A DNA stretch of 64,000 nt from Aromatoleum diolicum (GTDB lineage Bacteria; Pseudomonadota; Gammaproteobacteria; Burkholderiales; Rhodocyclaceae): assembly GCF_012910955.1 (NCBI RefSeq), contig NZ_WTVQ01000024.1, positions 1 through 64,000 of the forward strand, given 5' to 3'. Of the stretch, positions 51,097-60,518 are shown piece by piece (the first letter of the stretch is position 1; every line of letters starts with the position of its first letter). A program made the position numbers and the translations under genes. The notes under the pieces were generated by a model. The model saw only the letters and a program-made list of their open reading frames with translations, had not been told where the DNA came from and did not search any database.

Positions 51097-54000
51097 GCCC
51101 CTTGTTGCGCTTTGTGGCGGGACTGCTGCTGTGCGTTCTGCTTTCCGGGCACGGCGCTACGGCGGCGCCGGAGGCGGCCGGGCGCGCGGACGAGTCGCGC
51201 GACGGGCAATTTTCGGTGCCGCTGACGATCAAGGACAACTCAGGTGTCGAGCGGCGTAATTGGCCGGTCACGACTGGCGTTCCGCTGCCTTATGGCGTGG
51301 TTCAGGACGTCGCCGGATTGCGCCTGGTCGACGCGAGCGGACGGGAGCTTCCGCTCCAGGCGGAGGTGCTTAGTCGGCATTGGGCGCGCGACAAGTCGAT
51401 TCGCTGGGTCTTGCTCGATTTCCAGATCAGCCTGCCGGCAGGCGGAAAAGCCGTCGTCTATCTTCAGAACCGCCGATCCGAACAGGTGATTGCCGATCCT
51501 GTCAGGCTGCGCGAGGACGGCGACACTATCACCATTCAGACCGGGCCGTTGGCCGCGCAGGTTTCGACCAAAGACGGTTCGCTGTTCAAGTCGGTGAGCA
51601 TTGATGATCGCGAGATCCTTCGCGCGCAGCCGGACGACGGTCCATGGCTGCGCTCGGGCGAGGTCGGTCGCATGGAGCACAACGCCGGTTCGGCATGGAA
51701 TACGCACGGCTGGGACAAGACACAAAGCGTTGAGAAGGTCGACATCGCGGAGCACGTCTATCGGTCCGGTCCGCCGAACGAGGTCGTGGTCGAGACCCAT
51801 GGTCCGTTGCGCACCGTGGTTCTCGTCCGCGGGCGCCATCTACCCGGAAAGACCGGCAAAGGCATCGTGCGCGAGGGCATTTATAACTACACGACGCGAT
51901 TGCATTTCTTCCGCGGCCAAAGCTTCGTCAAGGTCGAGCATGCCGTCGAGAACTCGGATCGCAAGCAGCCGCTGTACAACCACATGTTCCGTGAGGCGGG
52001 CCTTGCACACTCGCTTCGCCTCGAAGGTACGCCGATTGTGACCGGGGGTGGTGTTCAGGCGGAGTCGGGGGCGCCGGCCATCGGATCGACTACGCTTTCC
52101 GGTACCCAGCAGGCGTGGTTGTATCAGGGGGGCGCGCAAGGCGTCGTCAAGCACGGGCGCACCGTGACCACCGAAGGGGGATACCAGGCCGGCATCGGTC
52201 GCGACGGTTCAGTCGAAAACCTGTTTGCATCGGGTAAACGCGGGCGTTTCCTCGATATCTCGGACGCCACGCGCGGGCTGGCCGTGGCCATGCGTTACCT
52301 GTGGGAGCATGCGCCGCGAGCGATTGCGCTGTCGCCTGGGCGTGTGCAGGTCGTGCTGCAGGCGGACAGCCCCGGTCACACGGAGCCGCACGACGGACTC
52401 CGGCCGGAGTACGACCTCGATTTCGGCCGCCGTAATATCCATGACGTTCTTTACTACTTCCATCGCGCGGACGCACGCACGGCGCGGGTTGCGGACGTTG
52501 CCGAGGCATTCGAATATCCCTTGTTCGCGTACGCGCCGCCCGCATGGTATTCGGATACCGAAACCTGGTATCTGGAGATTGCACGAGTTCGCGCGGAGAT
52601 GCCCCGCAGCAAGTTGAACGACGGCCACTGGACGCCCAATGGGGTTGGAATCCGCAGGCACGGGGAAAACAGCAGCTACAACTCAGGCGGTCATCACGAC
52701 AGCCTGAGTTCAGGCTGGCTCGCTTTCCTGGCCACTGGCCTGTTGTCGGAACTGGAAAAAAACCTTGCCTACGGTCGCTGGAGCATCTCCCAGAACCCTG
52801 GTTGGGCCTATCGCGACAACGTGATCCGTTTCGGTGACGGTGCGCAGCGCCTGGCAACGGTCGATCGCGCCCTCGAAGAGTGGAACCTCCTCTCCGGCTT
52901 CGGGCCGAAGGAGTTCTACACGTGGCAGAGCGAGCGGCAGAAGGAGGTGAAGACCCCGCGCGGTCCCGAGAAGAAGCAGGCGGGCGGGTGGAGCTACCTG
53001 AACGGCTACAAGGTCCTGCCGGACATGGAGCATTACGCGCTGTTTCGCCTGTTCGAGTACTACTACCTCACCGGCGACCGCCGCACGCTCGACGCCATCC
53101 ACGGCTTTGTGAACTGGGACATCAATTTCCAGCACGTGCATCTTTTCAAGGGGCGGATGCAGCCACTGGGCAATACGACCTTCTTCGACACGAATCCCGA
53201 TGCCTTGTGGCGCGGACACTATTCCCGCGTCTACACGTGGATGCTGTACACCAACCTCGCCGGTTTTCACGCCACCGGCAGCCCGGTTTTCGACGAATTT
53301 GCGCGCTGGCAGGTGCGCCGCATGCTCGCCGTGCTGCGCCACCGCCATGGGCAACTGACGAGCATCAAGCGCGAGGAGCAGGTCATGGGGAAGATGCTCG
53401 AATTCCTCAGGAGCAGCCAGATGTCGATCTCCAGCGCACAGACCTGGATGGAGGCGCAGGGCGTGCTGGCGTTGCACGAGGCCTACAAGACCTACGACGA
53501 CGAGCGCATCCTCGATGGCCTGTGGGGGCAGGCTGATTATTTCTCCCGCCATGTGATCTTCTATCCTCGGCTCGGGATGATCAACAACTGGACGTCAATG
53601 CCGTCGCAATATCTCGGGGAGAGTGAGAACACCGTAACGCCGAGCCGTCACGATCACCTGCTGCAGGCATTCCCATACCTGTACCACTACACCGGATGGC
53701 CCGAGATGCGTCGCCGATACGACGCGATCGTCAATGGGCCGGGCGACAAGTGGTCAGATACCCGCTTCGAACAGGTGATTGCGTGGGAGCGCGACAATGT
53801 TGCCAAGCGTTCCACGAGTGCGCCGGAGCCGATTACGGATCTGCGGGTCGTTCAGGCTGGCCGTAGCGGTGTCACGCTCAAATGGACGGCGCCGCGGGAT
53901 GACGGGCCGACCGGCAGGGCAGCGCGTTACTTCGTCAAGTACAGCGACAAGCCGATCGTCGAATTTGCACCGACTGATCATCCGCAGCGTGCCGCAGAAA

Positions 54001-54371
54001 AACAACGGGTGGTTACCCAGGTTGAATCGGTGATCCTCGCGCGCCAGAAAAAAGTGAAACTCGACGCGCGCATCGACCGCAGCAATTTCACTGCCGAGAG
54101 TGACGCGACGCAACGTCAGGATCCCGAATGGGACAAGGTGGATGCGTTCTGGATGGCCGAGCACGTCGCGGGCGAACCGGTCCCCGCTGCGGCCGGCAGC
54201 GTCGAGACCTTCACTTTCCGGGAACTCCTCCCGCACGAAGCGTTTGGCGCGCCGACCCAGCCAACGCTCGAGAGCCTGAAGCCGGGTACCTACTATGTGG
54301 CGATCTGCTCATGGGATAGCGACCGCAACCTCAGTCGTCCGTCGAACGTCGTCAAGCTCGAACTGAAGTAA
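51093..54371 (+). CDS. Large secreted exo-rhamnogalacturonan-lyase-like protein
   Basis: 1092 residues, starting by ATGA overlap. The signal peptide is FVAGLLLCVLLSGHGATAA. Residues about 40-180 resemble the RIFT-barrel N-terminal domain of the PcRGLX/YetA group (RRNWPVTTGVPLPYGVVQDV; RLVDASGRELPLQAEVLSRH; SIRWVLLDFQ). A central beta-sandwich and an alpha-toroid with many Trp/Tyr/His follow (about 500-910). The last about 180 residues look like a fibronectin type III domain (ITDLRVVQAGRSGVTLKWTAP). Acting on an acidic polysaccharide in the periplasm or outside is inferred. The substrate could be the cell's own polymer. Confidence 0.7.
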   Translation: MSPLLRFVAGLLLCVLLSGHGATAAPEAAGRADESRDGQFSVPLTIKDNSGVERRNWPVTTGVPLPYGVVQDVAGLRLVDASGRELPLQAEVLSRHWARDKSIRWVLLDFQISLPAGGKAVVYLQNRRSEQVIADPVRLREDGDTITIQTGPLAAQVSTKDGSLFKSVSIDDREILRAQPDDGPWLRSGEVGRMEHNAGSAWNTHGWDKTQSVEKVDIAEHVYRSGPPNEVVVETHGPLRTVVLVRGRHLPGKTGKGIVREGIYNYTTRLHFFRGQSFVKVEHAVENSDRKQPLYNHMFREAGLAHSLRLEGTPIVTGGGVQAESGAPAIGSTTLSGTQQAWLYQGGAQGVVKHGRTVTTEGGYQAGIGRDGSVENLFASGKRGRFLDISDATRGLAVAMRYLWEHAPRAIALSPGRVQVVLQADSPGHTEPHDGLRPEYDLDFGRRNIHDVLYYFHRADARTARVADVAEAFEYPLFAYAPPAWYSDTETWYLEIARVRAEMPRSKLNDGHWTPNGVGIRRHGENSSYNSGGHHDSLSSGWLAFLATGLLSELEKNLAYGRWSISQNPGWAYRDNVIRFGDGAQRLATVDRALEEWNLLSGFGPKEFYTWQSERQKEVKTPRGPEKKQAGGWSYLNGYKVLPDMEHYALFRLFEYYYLTGDRRTLDAIHGFVNWDINFQHVHLFKGRMQPLGNTTFFDTNPDALWRGHYSRVYTWMLYTNLAGFHATGSPVFDEFARWQVRRMLAVLRHRHGQLTSIKREEQVMGKMLEFLRSSQMSISSAQTWMEAQGVLALHEAYKTYDDERILDGLWGQADYFSRHVIFYPRLGMINNWTSMPSQYLGESENTVTPSRHDHLLQAFPYLYHYTGWPEMRRRYDAIVNGPGDKWSDTRFEQVIAWERDNVAKRSTSAPEPITDLRVVQAGRSGVTLKWTAPRDDGPTGRAARYFVKYSDKPIVEFAPTDHPQRAAEKQRVVTQVESVILARQKKVKLDARIDRSNFTAESDATQRQDPEWDKVDAFWMAEHVAGEPVPAAAGSVETFTFRELLPHEAFGAPTQPTLESLKPGTYYVAICSWDSDRNLSRPSNVVKLELK

Positions 54372-54411
54372 TGCTATTCCGTGCCGCGAACGCAGCGTTG
54401 GCGAAGCACGC

Positions 54412-57400
54412 TCAGTTCGCATGCCCGCGTCGTCGCAAAACGGGGTCCTTTTCCATCCACTCGCGCAGTTCCGCCCACAAGCGCGCGACCTCCATCGGGT
54501 GATCGACGACAAGATCGCGAGTGCATCCCGGATCCGCTTCGACATCGTAGAGCGCCAGCCGCTTGCCCGATTCCAGCGGTTGGTAGACGAGCTTCCAGCG
54601 CCCGTCACGCACCATCCGGTCCTTGGCGAGCAAGACAATGTCGCGGTATTCGGACTTGATCGCCAGCGTGCCGCTGGCATCGTCTGGCACGTCGAGCAGT
54701 TGTAGCAGGTCCGGATAGCTCAGGTGCTCAGGCGGCAGGCCCGGCATCGGTGTGATCCAGATGCCGGTCTCGTTGAACGCCTTCAGTTTCAGGTCGAATG
54801 CGGGATCGAGCATCGCGGGGACGACCGAACGACCGTCGCACTTCACCGATGGCGCCTGGAGCAAGTCGAGCAACGTCGGGACGAGGTCGATCGTGCGTAC
54901 GACCTGATCCACGCGTTGCCCGCCCGGTTGCCGGGGGTCGGCGATGATCAACGGGATGCGTGCGCTGAAGTCGCCGAGTGCGGAGTTCCCTTGGCCCCAG
55001 GTGCCATGCTCGAAGAATTCCATGCCGTGGTCGCTGTACAGCACGATGATCGTATTTTCGATCAGGCCGCTCGCCTCGAGGTGGCGAATCGTCCTGCCGA
55101 CTTCTTCGTCGAACTGCGCGACACATCCGTCGTAGAGATCGAGAATCTGGTCGAGATCGAATTCTTCGCGCGGCTCGCCCTGGCGGCGGATGATTTCGAA
55201 CGGTTCGGTCAGCCGCGCCATTGCGAACTTGGATTCCCCCGTGTAGCCCGGATCTGCGTGGCGCAAGTAATAGGGGTATTCGGACGCGAACGGCGGATGG
55301 GTCGTCGAATAGAACAGGTTCAGCAGGAAAGGCTCTCCGGTTGCCGCGAGGCGGGAAACCATGCGGCGTGCACGCTGGCCGAGTTGAGTGGTTTGCGGCA
55401 CGCCGCCGAGGTAATACAACTCGGGGAGGAGCAACCGGCCGATGCGGTTATGCAGAAAGAGAGAAAGAAACAGGCGAATATCCTTCGGCCCCTGGCGGAT
55501 GAGGTATTTCAGGTTCCACTGGTCGTCGGGCAGATCGAGAATGTCGAAGCCGAGTGAGAACTTGCCGAGGTCGGCGCCGCACCAATCCGACACCGCCGCG
55601 GTGCGATAGCCGAGTGCGCCGAGGATGCTCGGCAAGGCGGGAAGATCGAGTTTGGTTTCCTCGTCCGAGACGAAGTTGTCGCGTATGCCGTGGGTGTGTG
55701 GCCAAGTGCCGGTCAGCATCGAGATCAGGCTCGGCGCGGTGCGCGCGCAAGGCACATAGCAGGCGCCGAAGCGGGTGCCGCGTTGTGCGAGCGCGTCGAT
55801 ATTCGGTGTCAGGGGCCGGCCGTTGCGCTGCGCACCGACCCGGTCGGCGCGCAGCGTATCCGAACCAATCAGCAGCAGGTTCGGGGCGCCGTTGCGTGGC
55901 CCCGGCCGCACCGGCGCCGTGGGTTCCCACAGCGCGAACACAATGACCCCCGCGTAGCCGATGATCACGCTCGCGAGCGCGGCGGCCATGGCCGGTGCTC
56001 CGCCGCGAGCGAGCGCCAGTGCGAGCGCGCAGCAGAACAGGCCGATGAGGATGGCGCCAAGGGTGGTGGCGCGCTGCAGTCCGCGCACCGACAAGTGCGC
56101 CCACAAGCGGTGCAGGCGAACGCTGCGATACTGCCATGAGGCGACAATCAGTCCCGGGTTATGGACGAGGGTCCGGCACACGACATATGTACTTGCAAGT
56201 GCAAGGCTGAATGCGCCGGCCGCAGCCCCGAGCCAGGGGACATGACGGACCGCAAACGCATCGGCTGCAGCCACCGCGAGGAGCGAACCGGGAAGGGCGA
56301 AAAACAGTCCGACCGCAAACGTCCAGAAGCCCAGTCGAAGCATTGCGAACGGCACGTGGGATCGATACCTGCGCATGATTTCGTCGCGCATCCGCGGACC
56401 GGCCTGCGAGAAGTCGATGATCGATTTCACCAGCAGCGCCAGCGTCAGCAAGATTGCGACGATGACCGCGGGCACGATTGCATCGTCGAAGCGCGAGTCC
56501 GCCAGCTTGCCCGCGAGGCCGAACGCGCCGGCACCGACCAGGCCTGCCAGCCCCACCCTGTTTTGAGCTGGCAAGCGCGACAGGCGTGCGCGGCGGCGGC
56601 GGCGGGACTCGGCCTCGCGCATGCCGCTCATCTCGCCGAGCGAGGATGCGAGCCGCACCAGGTAAAAGCGCGTTGCCTGCGCGCGCAGCGCCAGCCCGCT
56701 GCGCAGCGCATAGGCGCCGACCTTGCGCCACATGTAGAGCGGCACCCCGCCTTCGGTGCGGCGGAAGCGCATCACCGATTTCGAGCGCTGAAAGCCCTTG
56801 CGCATCAGATACGACAGGGTCAGGCGCTCGCCATCGACGTAGTGATACTGAACGATCTGAGGGGCGTAATGCAGGACGGCCCCGCCCCGCATCGCGCGGC
56901 GGACCCATTCGAGATCCTCGGCGCCACCCAGATCATGTCCAGTGGGGCCCAACTCGGTCAGGAACGGCCCGGTCGTCCGCAAGACGTCGCGGCGTGCGAC
57001 GAGGTTTCCCCCGCCGGGGATGCCCCCATCGATATCCACCCGCATCGGTGTTTTACCCTGATCGTAGCGCGGTACCGGTAGCGGATAGATGCGGTAAGGG
57101 CCTTCATCATGCACCCAGGCCGGCTCGCTGCCGTCCCAGTCGGGCAGGATGCGGCCGCAGATCAGATCCGCGTCGGGCCAGCGGCGGGCAGCGTCGACCA
57201 ATCCGGCAAGGTATCCGGCGTCGACGCGATGGTCGTCGTCGACAAAGGCAACCACCGGATCGTCGAGCATCGGCAACGCGCGGTTGAGCGCGTGCGATTT
57301 TCCGGGCGTCGGCTCGGCGATCCAGTCGAGCGGCAACAGTCCGGCCCCTTCGCGGCCTTCGCGGTAGCCGGCGAGATAGTCATGGGTGCCGTCGGTGCAC

Positions 57401-57546
57401 GCATTCGCGACGACGAACAGGCGGACGTGCGCATTTGCAGGGCGTTCCGCGGCATTGAGCGACGCGATGACCCGGGACAACAGTTCGACCCGGTTGTAAG
57501 TGCAGATCAGCACCGTGACCTGCAGCGGCTCGGCGAGAATGCTCAT
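54412..57546 (-). CDS. Fusion of GT2 glycosyltransferase, membrane region and Thr-type sulfatase-like domain
   Basis: 1044 residues. Residues 1 to about 300 are a GT2 enzyme (VTVLICTYNRVELLSRVI; FVDDDHRVDAGYLAG; GGAEDLEWVRRAMRG). Several membrane helices lie at about 350-570. From about 573 to the end is an alkaline-phosphatase-superfamily domain: LLLIGSDTLRADRVG, TPNIDALAQRGTRF, and VLYSDHGMEFFEHGTWGQGN. At the nucleophile position of sulfatases (C/S-x-P-S-R) the sequence is T603-A-P-S-L, so it cannot be matured to formylglycine. Thr is the nucleophile in phosphoethanolamine and glycerophosphate transferases. A transferase that decorates the glycan is more likely than a sulfatase. Confidence 0.85.
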   Translation of the reverse strand: MSILAEPLQVTVLICTYNRVELLSRVIASLNAAERPANAHVRLFVVANACTDGTHDYLAGYREGREGAGLLPLDWIAEPTPGKSHALNRALPMLDDPVVAFVDDDHRVDAGYLAGLVDAARRWPDADLICGRILPDWDGSEPAWVHDEGPYRIYPLPVPRYDQGKTPMRVDIDGGIPGGGNLVARRDVLRTTGPFLTELGPTGHDLGGAEDLEWVRRAMRGGAVLHYAPQIVQYHYVDGERLTLSYLMRKGFQRSKSVMRFRRTEGGVPLYMWRKVGAYALRSGLALRAQATRFYLVRLASSLGEMSGMREAESRRRRRARLSRLPAQNRVGLAGLVGAGAFGLAGKLADSRFDDAIVPAVIVAILLTLALLVKSIIDFSQAGPRMRDEIMRRYRSHVPFAMLRLGFWTFAVGLFFALPGSLLAVAAADAFAVRHVPWLGAAAGAFSLALASTYVVCRTLVHNPGLIVASWQYRSVRLHRLWAHLSVRGLQRATTLGAILIGLFCCALALALARGGAPAMAAALASVIIGYAGVIVFALWEPTAPVRPGPRNGAPNLLLIGSDTLRADRVGAQRNGRPLTPNIDALAQRGTRFGACYVPCARTAPSLISMLTGTWPHTHGIRDNFVSDEETKLDLPALPSILGALGYRTAAVSDWCGADLGKFSLGFDILDLPDDQWNLKYLIRQGPKDIRLFLSLFLHNRIGRLLLPELYYLGGVPQTTQLGQRARRMVSRLAATGEPFLLNLFYSTTHPPFASEYPYYLRHADPGYTGESKFAMARLTEPFEIIRRQGEPREEFDLDQILDLYDGCVAQFDEEVGRTIRHLEASGLIENTIIVLYSDHGMEFFEHGTWGQGNSALGDFSARIPLIIADPRQPGGQRVDQVVRTIDLVPTLLDLLQAPSVKCDGRSVVPAMLDPAFDLKLKAFNETGIWITPMPGLPPEHLSYPDLLQLLDVPDDASGTLAIKSEYRDIVLLAKDRMVRDGRWKLVYQPLESGKRLALYDVEADPGCTRDLVVDHPMEVARLWAELREWMEKDPVLRRRGHAN

Positions 57547-58439
57547 ATCGGCCGGTTGCGAAGCATCGCGACGAGCAGGCTCGCCATCAGTCGCCCGCGG
57601 CTCAGCGGTGCGATGCAGAGTCCGGCCAGTGCGTCGCCGATCGCCCGGCCGCGACGCTGCGCCCGCCAAGCCCATTTGGCGTAATCCGAAAGCATGCCCG
57701 CGTAGGCATGACGCCAGAACGCCCCGCGTTTGCCCGGCGGCAGCAGGTGCCGGTTCTTGCGCATCACGGTAATCGCTGCGTTGCGCATCACGTCGAGGTT
57801 GCCGCTCATGCTGTCAGGGCGCTTCAGGATTACCGTGAGCGGGTCGGCGACGCAGGCGTAGCCGCCGACCGCGGCGAGCCGCATCCACATGTCGATGTCC
57901 TCGAGACTGCGCAGCCTCTCGTCGAAGCCCCCCGCCTGATCCAGTGCGTCACGTCGCGCGAGCACGGCTGATCCGCTTCCGGCCACGAACGCATTGGCGG
58001 CGAAGATTGCTTCCAGGGCCGTGCCGGTGTCGCCGCCACAGCGCCATTCCCCAAGCGATTCCCCGCCCGGGCCCTCGATCCTCGCGGCGGTCGAGCAGAA
58101 CGCCAGCTCGGGCCGCGACCGCATCAGGGCGACCTGCCGCTCCAGCTTGTCCGCCAGCCACCAGTCATCGGCGTCGAGGAACGCGACGTAACGCCCCCGC
58201 GAAGCCAGGATGCCGGCGTTGCGCGCGCTGCTCAAGCCGCCGTTCGCCTTCGACAACACGCGCAGCCTGTTGCCGAACCCGGACAGTACCGCGGCGGTGC
58301 TGTCGGTGCTGCCGTCATCGACGACGATCAGCTCGAAGTCGCGGAACCCCTGCGCGAACACGCTTTCGATCGCGCGGGCGACACACCATGCCGCGTTGTA
58401 TGCGGGGATCACGACGCTGACCAAAGGCGTTTCAGTCAT
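57543..58439 (-). CDS. Glycosyltransferase family 2
   Basis: 298 residues. It opens PLVSVVIPAYNAAWCVARAI, with VVDDGSTDSTAAV and the DxD motif in YVAFLDADDWW. GGFDERLRSLEDIDMWMRLA supplies the acceptor-side acidic motif. It is a cytoplasmic, inverting GT-A enzyme. It overlaps both neighbours (4 and 8 nt), so it is translated with them. Confidence 0.93.
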   Translation of the reverse strand: MTETPLVSVVIPAYNAAWCVARAIESVFAQGFRDFELIVVDDGSTDSTAAVLSGFGNRLRVLSKANGGLSSARNAGILASRGRYVAFLDADDWWLADKLERQVALMRSRPELAFCSTAARIEGPGGESLGEWRCGGDTGTALEAIFAANAFVAGSGSAVLARRDALDQAGGFDERLRSLEDIDMWMRLAAVGGYACVADPLTVILKRPDSMSGNLDVMRNAAITVMRKNRHLLPPGKRGAFWRHAYAGMLSDYAKWAWRAQRRGRAIGDALAGLCIAPLSRGRLMASLLVAMLRNRPI

Positions 58440-59391
58440 TCGGGTCGTAGCCCATCTCGCGCATCATCGGCGCAATCATCGGCAGGATCCGTTCGATCGC
58501 CTGGGGGTTGTGCTCCTTCCATTTATGCTTTTTCGGTGCGCCCTTGACGATGCTTGTGGGGCGGCTCGCGAGGCTAGCGCAGCGCTCTGCCATGCGCGCA
58601 TCGAACGGTAGGTCGAGGCGGGTGAAGACCTCGCGAAACATTTCCACCGGACGTTCGAAGATATCCTCATAGCGCAAGCCGATCCATTGCTGCGGCGGGA
58701 TCGCACGCGCGGCGTCGAGCGCGAGGCGGTTCGCGGTGAGCCACTGGTACGCGCACACTTCCTCAAGGCTCGCCTGGTTGTAATCGCGCCAGCCCGGCGG
58801 AAGGAAAAAATGCCATTCGCGGAATTCGCCGCCGTTGATCGCGACCGGCTCCGGCGACGGACCGAAGAACTGCTCGAGTCCGAATCCCCCGTCGCTGCGA
58901 CCGAGGCGCCAGCCGTCGATCATCGAGCTGACGTTGTCGCGCCCGTCGCGCTGGATGAACACGAACTTTGCGCGCGGGAACAGGACATGCAGATACCCGA
59001 CGCGAAGGGTGTTGATGCAGGTCTTGTCGAGCACCGGCCCGGCCCCAAGGCGCGCGTAGAAATGCGCGAGTGCGCGGTCGCGGTGCTCCGGTCGGGCGTC
59101 GGCCGGGGCGGCGGCTTCCGAGTCCCACCCATTGTTCAGGGGGCCGTGGAGGTCGTTCCAGAATTGCGGCAGTTCGTAGCCGAAATGGTGGAAATGTCCG
59201 GACGCGGCCAGAGTTTCGAAGGTGACGGTGGTGCCCGAGCGCGAGCAACCGATAACGAACACCGGGTCCGGCATGTCCGGCCGCAGCACGCTGAAGGCCG
59301 CTTCGCGCACCCGGTGGCGGGCCGCGGTGAGGTTCTTGGCGCGGATTTCCGGGTCGGCGAGCTTGCGGAGTTTGGCGAGTTGGTTGAACAC
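58432..59391 (-). CDS. Sulfotransferase
   Basis: 319 residues, GTG start. The PAPS loop is FVIGCSRSGTTVTFETLAA and the 3'-phosphate motif is FVFIQRDGRDNVSSMIDGW. LRYEDIFERPVEMFREVFTRL near the C-terminus matches the conserved end of Sulfotransfer_1/3 proteins. It should sulfate a sugar hydroxyl. It lies between two glycosyltransferase genes in the second glycan operon. Confidence 0.9.
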   Translation of the reverse strand: MFNQLAKLRKLADPEIRAKNLTAARHRVREAAFSVLRPDMPDPVFVIGCSRSGTTVTFETLAASGHFHHFGYELPQFWNDLHGPLNNGWDSEAAAPADARPEHRDRALAHFYARLGAGPVLDKTCINTLRVGYLHVLFPRAKFVFIQRDGRDNVSSMIDGWRLGRSDGGFGLEQFFGPSPEPVAINGGEFREWHFFLPPGWRDYNQASLEEVCAYQWLTANRLALDAARAIPPQQWIGLRYEDIFERPVEMFREVFTRLDLPFDARMAERCASLASRPTSIVKGAPKKHKWKEHNPQAIERILPMIAPMMREMGYDPND

Positions 59392-59411
59392 GAGGCGACC
59401 TGTTTAGCGAA

Positions 59412-60491
59412 TCACCCCAGGGTTTCGAGGTAGAGGTGCTCCAGCTTCTGCACCGGAGCCTGGATGAACGACTTTTCGACGGCCTGATAGGCGCGCTCGC
59501 CCAGTGCGGTCCGCTCGGCCGGGTGGTCGATCAGCTGCCGAATGTGGTGCACCAATGCTGCAAAATCGTCACGTTCGAAGAGCAGCCCGTTGACCCCGTC
59601 CTGGATGATCTCGGGGGTGCCGCCGGTGCGGCTGGCGATGATCGGCTTCCTTGCCGCCGCTGATTCGAACAGCACCATCGCGCAAGGTTCTTCCCACTGC
59701 GAGGGCATCACCAGGATGTCGGCGCTGGCGTAGATGTTCTCCGGATCGGAGCGAAAGCCCACGTAGTTTATCGCCGGGTTGGCGGCGACCGCCGCATTGA
59801 ATCGGGCGACGAATTCCGGATCCTTGTCCTTGATTTCGCCGGCGATCATGAACTTGACTTTCGGGTTGTCGAGCGCTTCGGGCAGCCGCAGAAACATCTC
59901 GACGCCCTTGATGCTCTTGATCTGGCCCAGAAAGCCGATGACGATGTCGGACTCGGCAAAGCCGAGCTCCTGGCGGATCGACCGTCCATGCCCGAAACGT
60001 GCCACGTCGGCGATATTGTGCACCACTGAAATCGATTTTCCCCCGAACGGAGTGTGTTCGGCGACGAACCTTGAGACGGCGATGACGCCCCGCACGAAGC
60101 GGAGGAACGGCGTCACGCTCTTGCTCACAATGTGGTAGTGCATGAGCACCGGTATGCCGAGGAAGCGGGCGGCGATCAGCTCGGGGGGCTTCCAGCCCAG
60201 CGAGCCGCCGTTGAGGTGAATCAGATCGACCTTCTGCTCGCGCAGAAATGCTATCGCCCGGAAGACGTCGAGGACGAACTTGAAAGGGTTGCCGTTCCAG
60301 TCCTGCTTCGGGCGCACGGCCGTCGCGATGTCCAGTTCGGCGAGTTTGTCGAGCAGCTTGCCGGGTTTGGTCACCACCACCAGCGGATCGAATTTCTGCC
60401 GATCGACGCGAACTATGAAATTGAGCAACGCGCGGCTTGCCCCTCCCCAGTCCTCATAGGTTCCCAGGAAATAACAGATACGCCTGCGCAT
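59412..60491 (-). CDS. Glycosyltransferase family 4
   Basis: 359 residues. It begins RRRICYFLGTYEDWGGASRALLNF. GT-B features are ISVVHNIADVARFG, IVIGFLGQIKSIKGVEMFLRL and the donor site SQWEEPCAMVLFESAAARKP followed by IIASRTGG. Sugar specificity is unknown. It is separated by 20 bp from the sulfotransferase downstream and 27 bp from the GT2 gene upstream. Confidence 0.93.
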   Translation of the reverse strand: MRRRICYFLGTYEDWGGASRALLNFIVRVDRQKFDPLVVVTKPGKLLDKLAELDIATAVRPKQDWNGNPFKFVLDVFRAIAFLREQKVDLIHLNGGSLGWKPPELIAARFLGIPVLMHYHIVSKSVTPFLRFVRGVIAVSRFVAEHTPFGGKSISVVHNIADVARFGHGRSIRQELGFAESDIVIGFLGQIKSIKGVEMFLRLPEALDNPKVKFMIAGEIKDKDPEFVARFNAAVAANPAINYVGFRSDPENIYASADILVMPSQWEEPCAMVLFESAAARKPIIASRTGGTPEIIQDGVNGLLFERDDFAALVHHIRQLIDHPAERTALGERAYQAVEKSFIQAPVQKLEHLYLETLG

Positions 60492-60518
60492 TCAATTTCT
60501 CCACGGTCGGGTGTCGGG

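Noticed and set aside
54412-57546. Annotation of the C-terminal domain as an active sulfatase
   Set aside because: The position that must be Cys or Ser for formylglycine is Thr603 and the following Arg is Leu, so sulfatase chemistry is unlikely.
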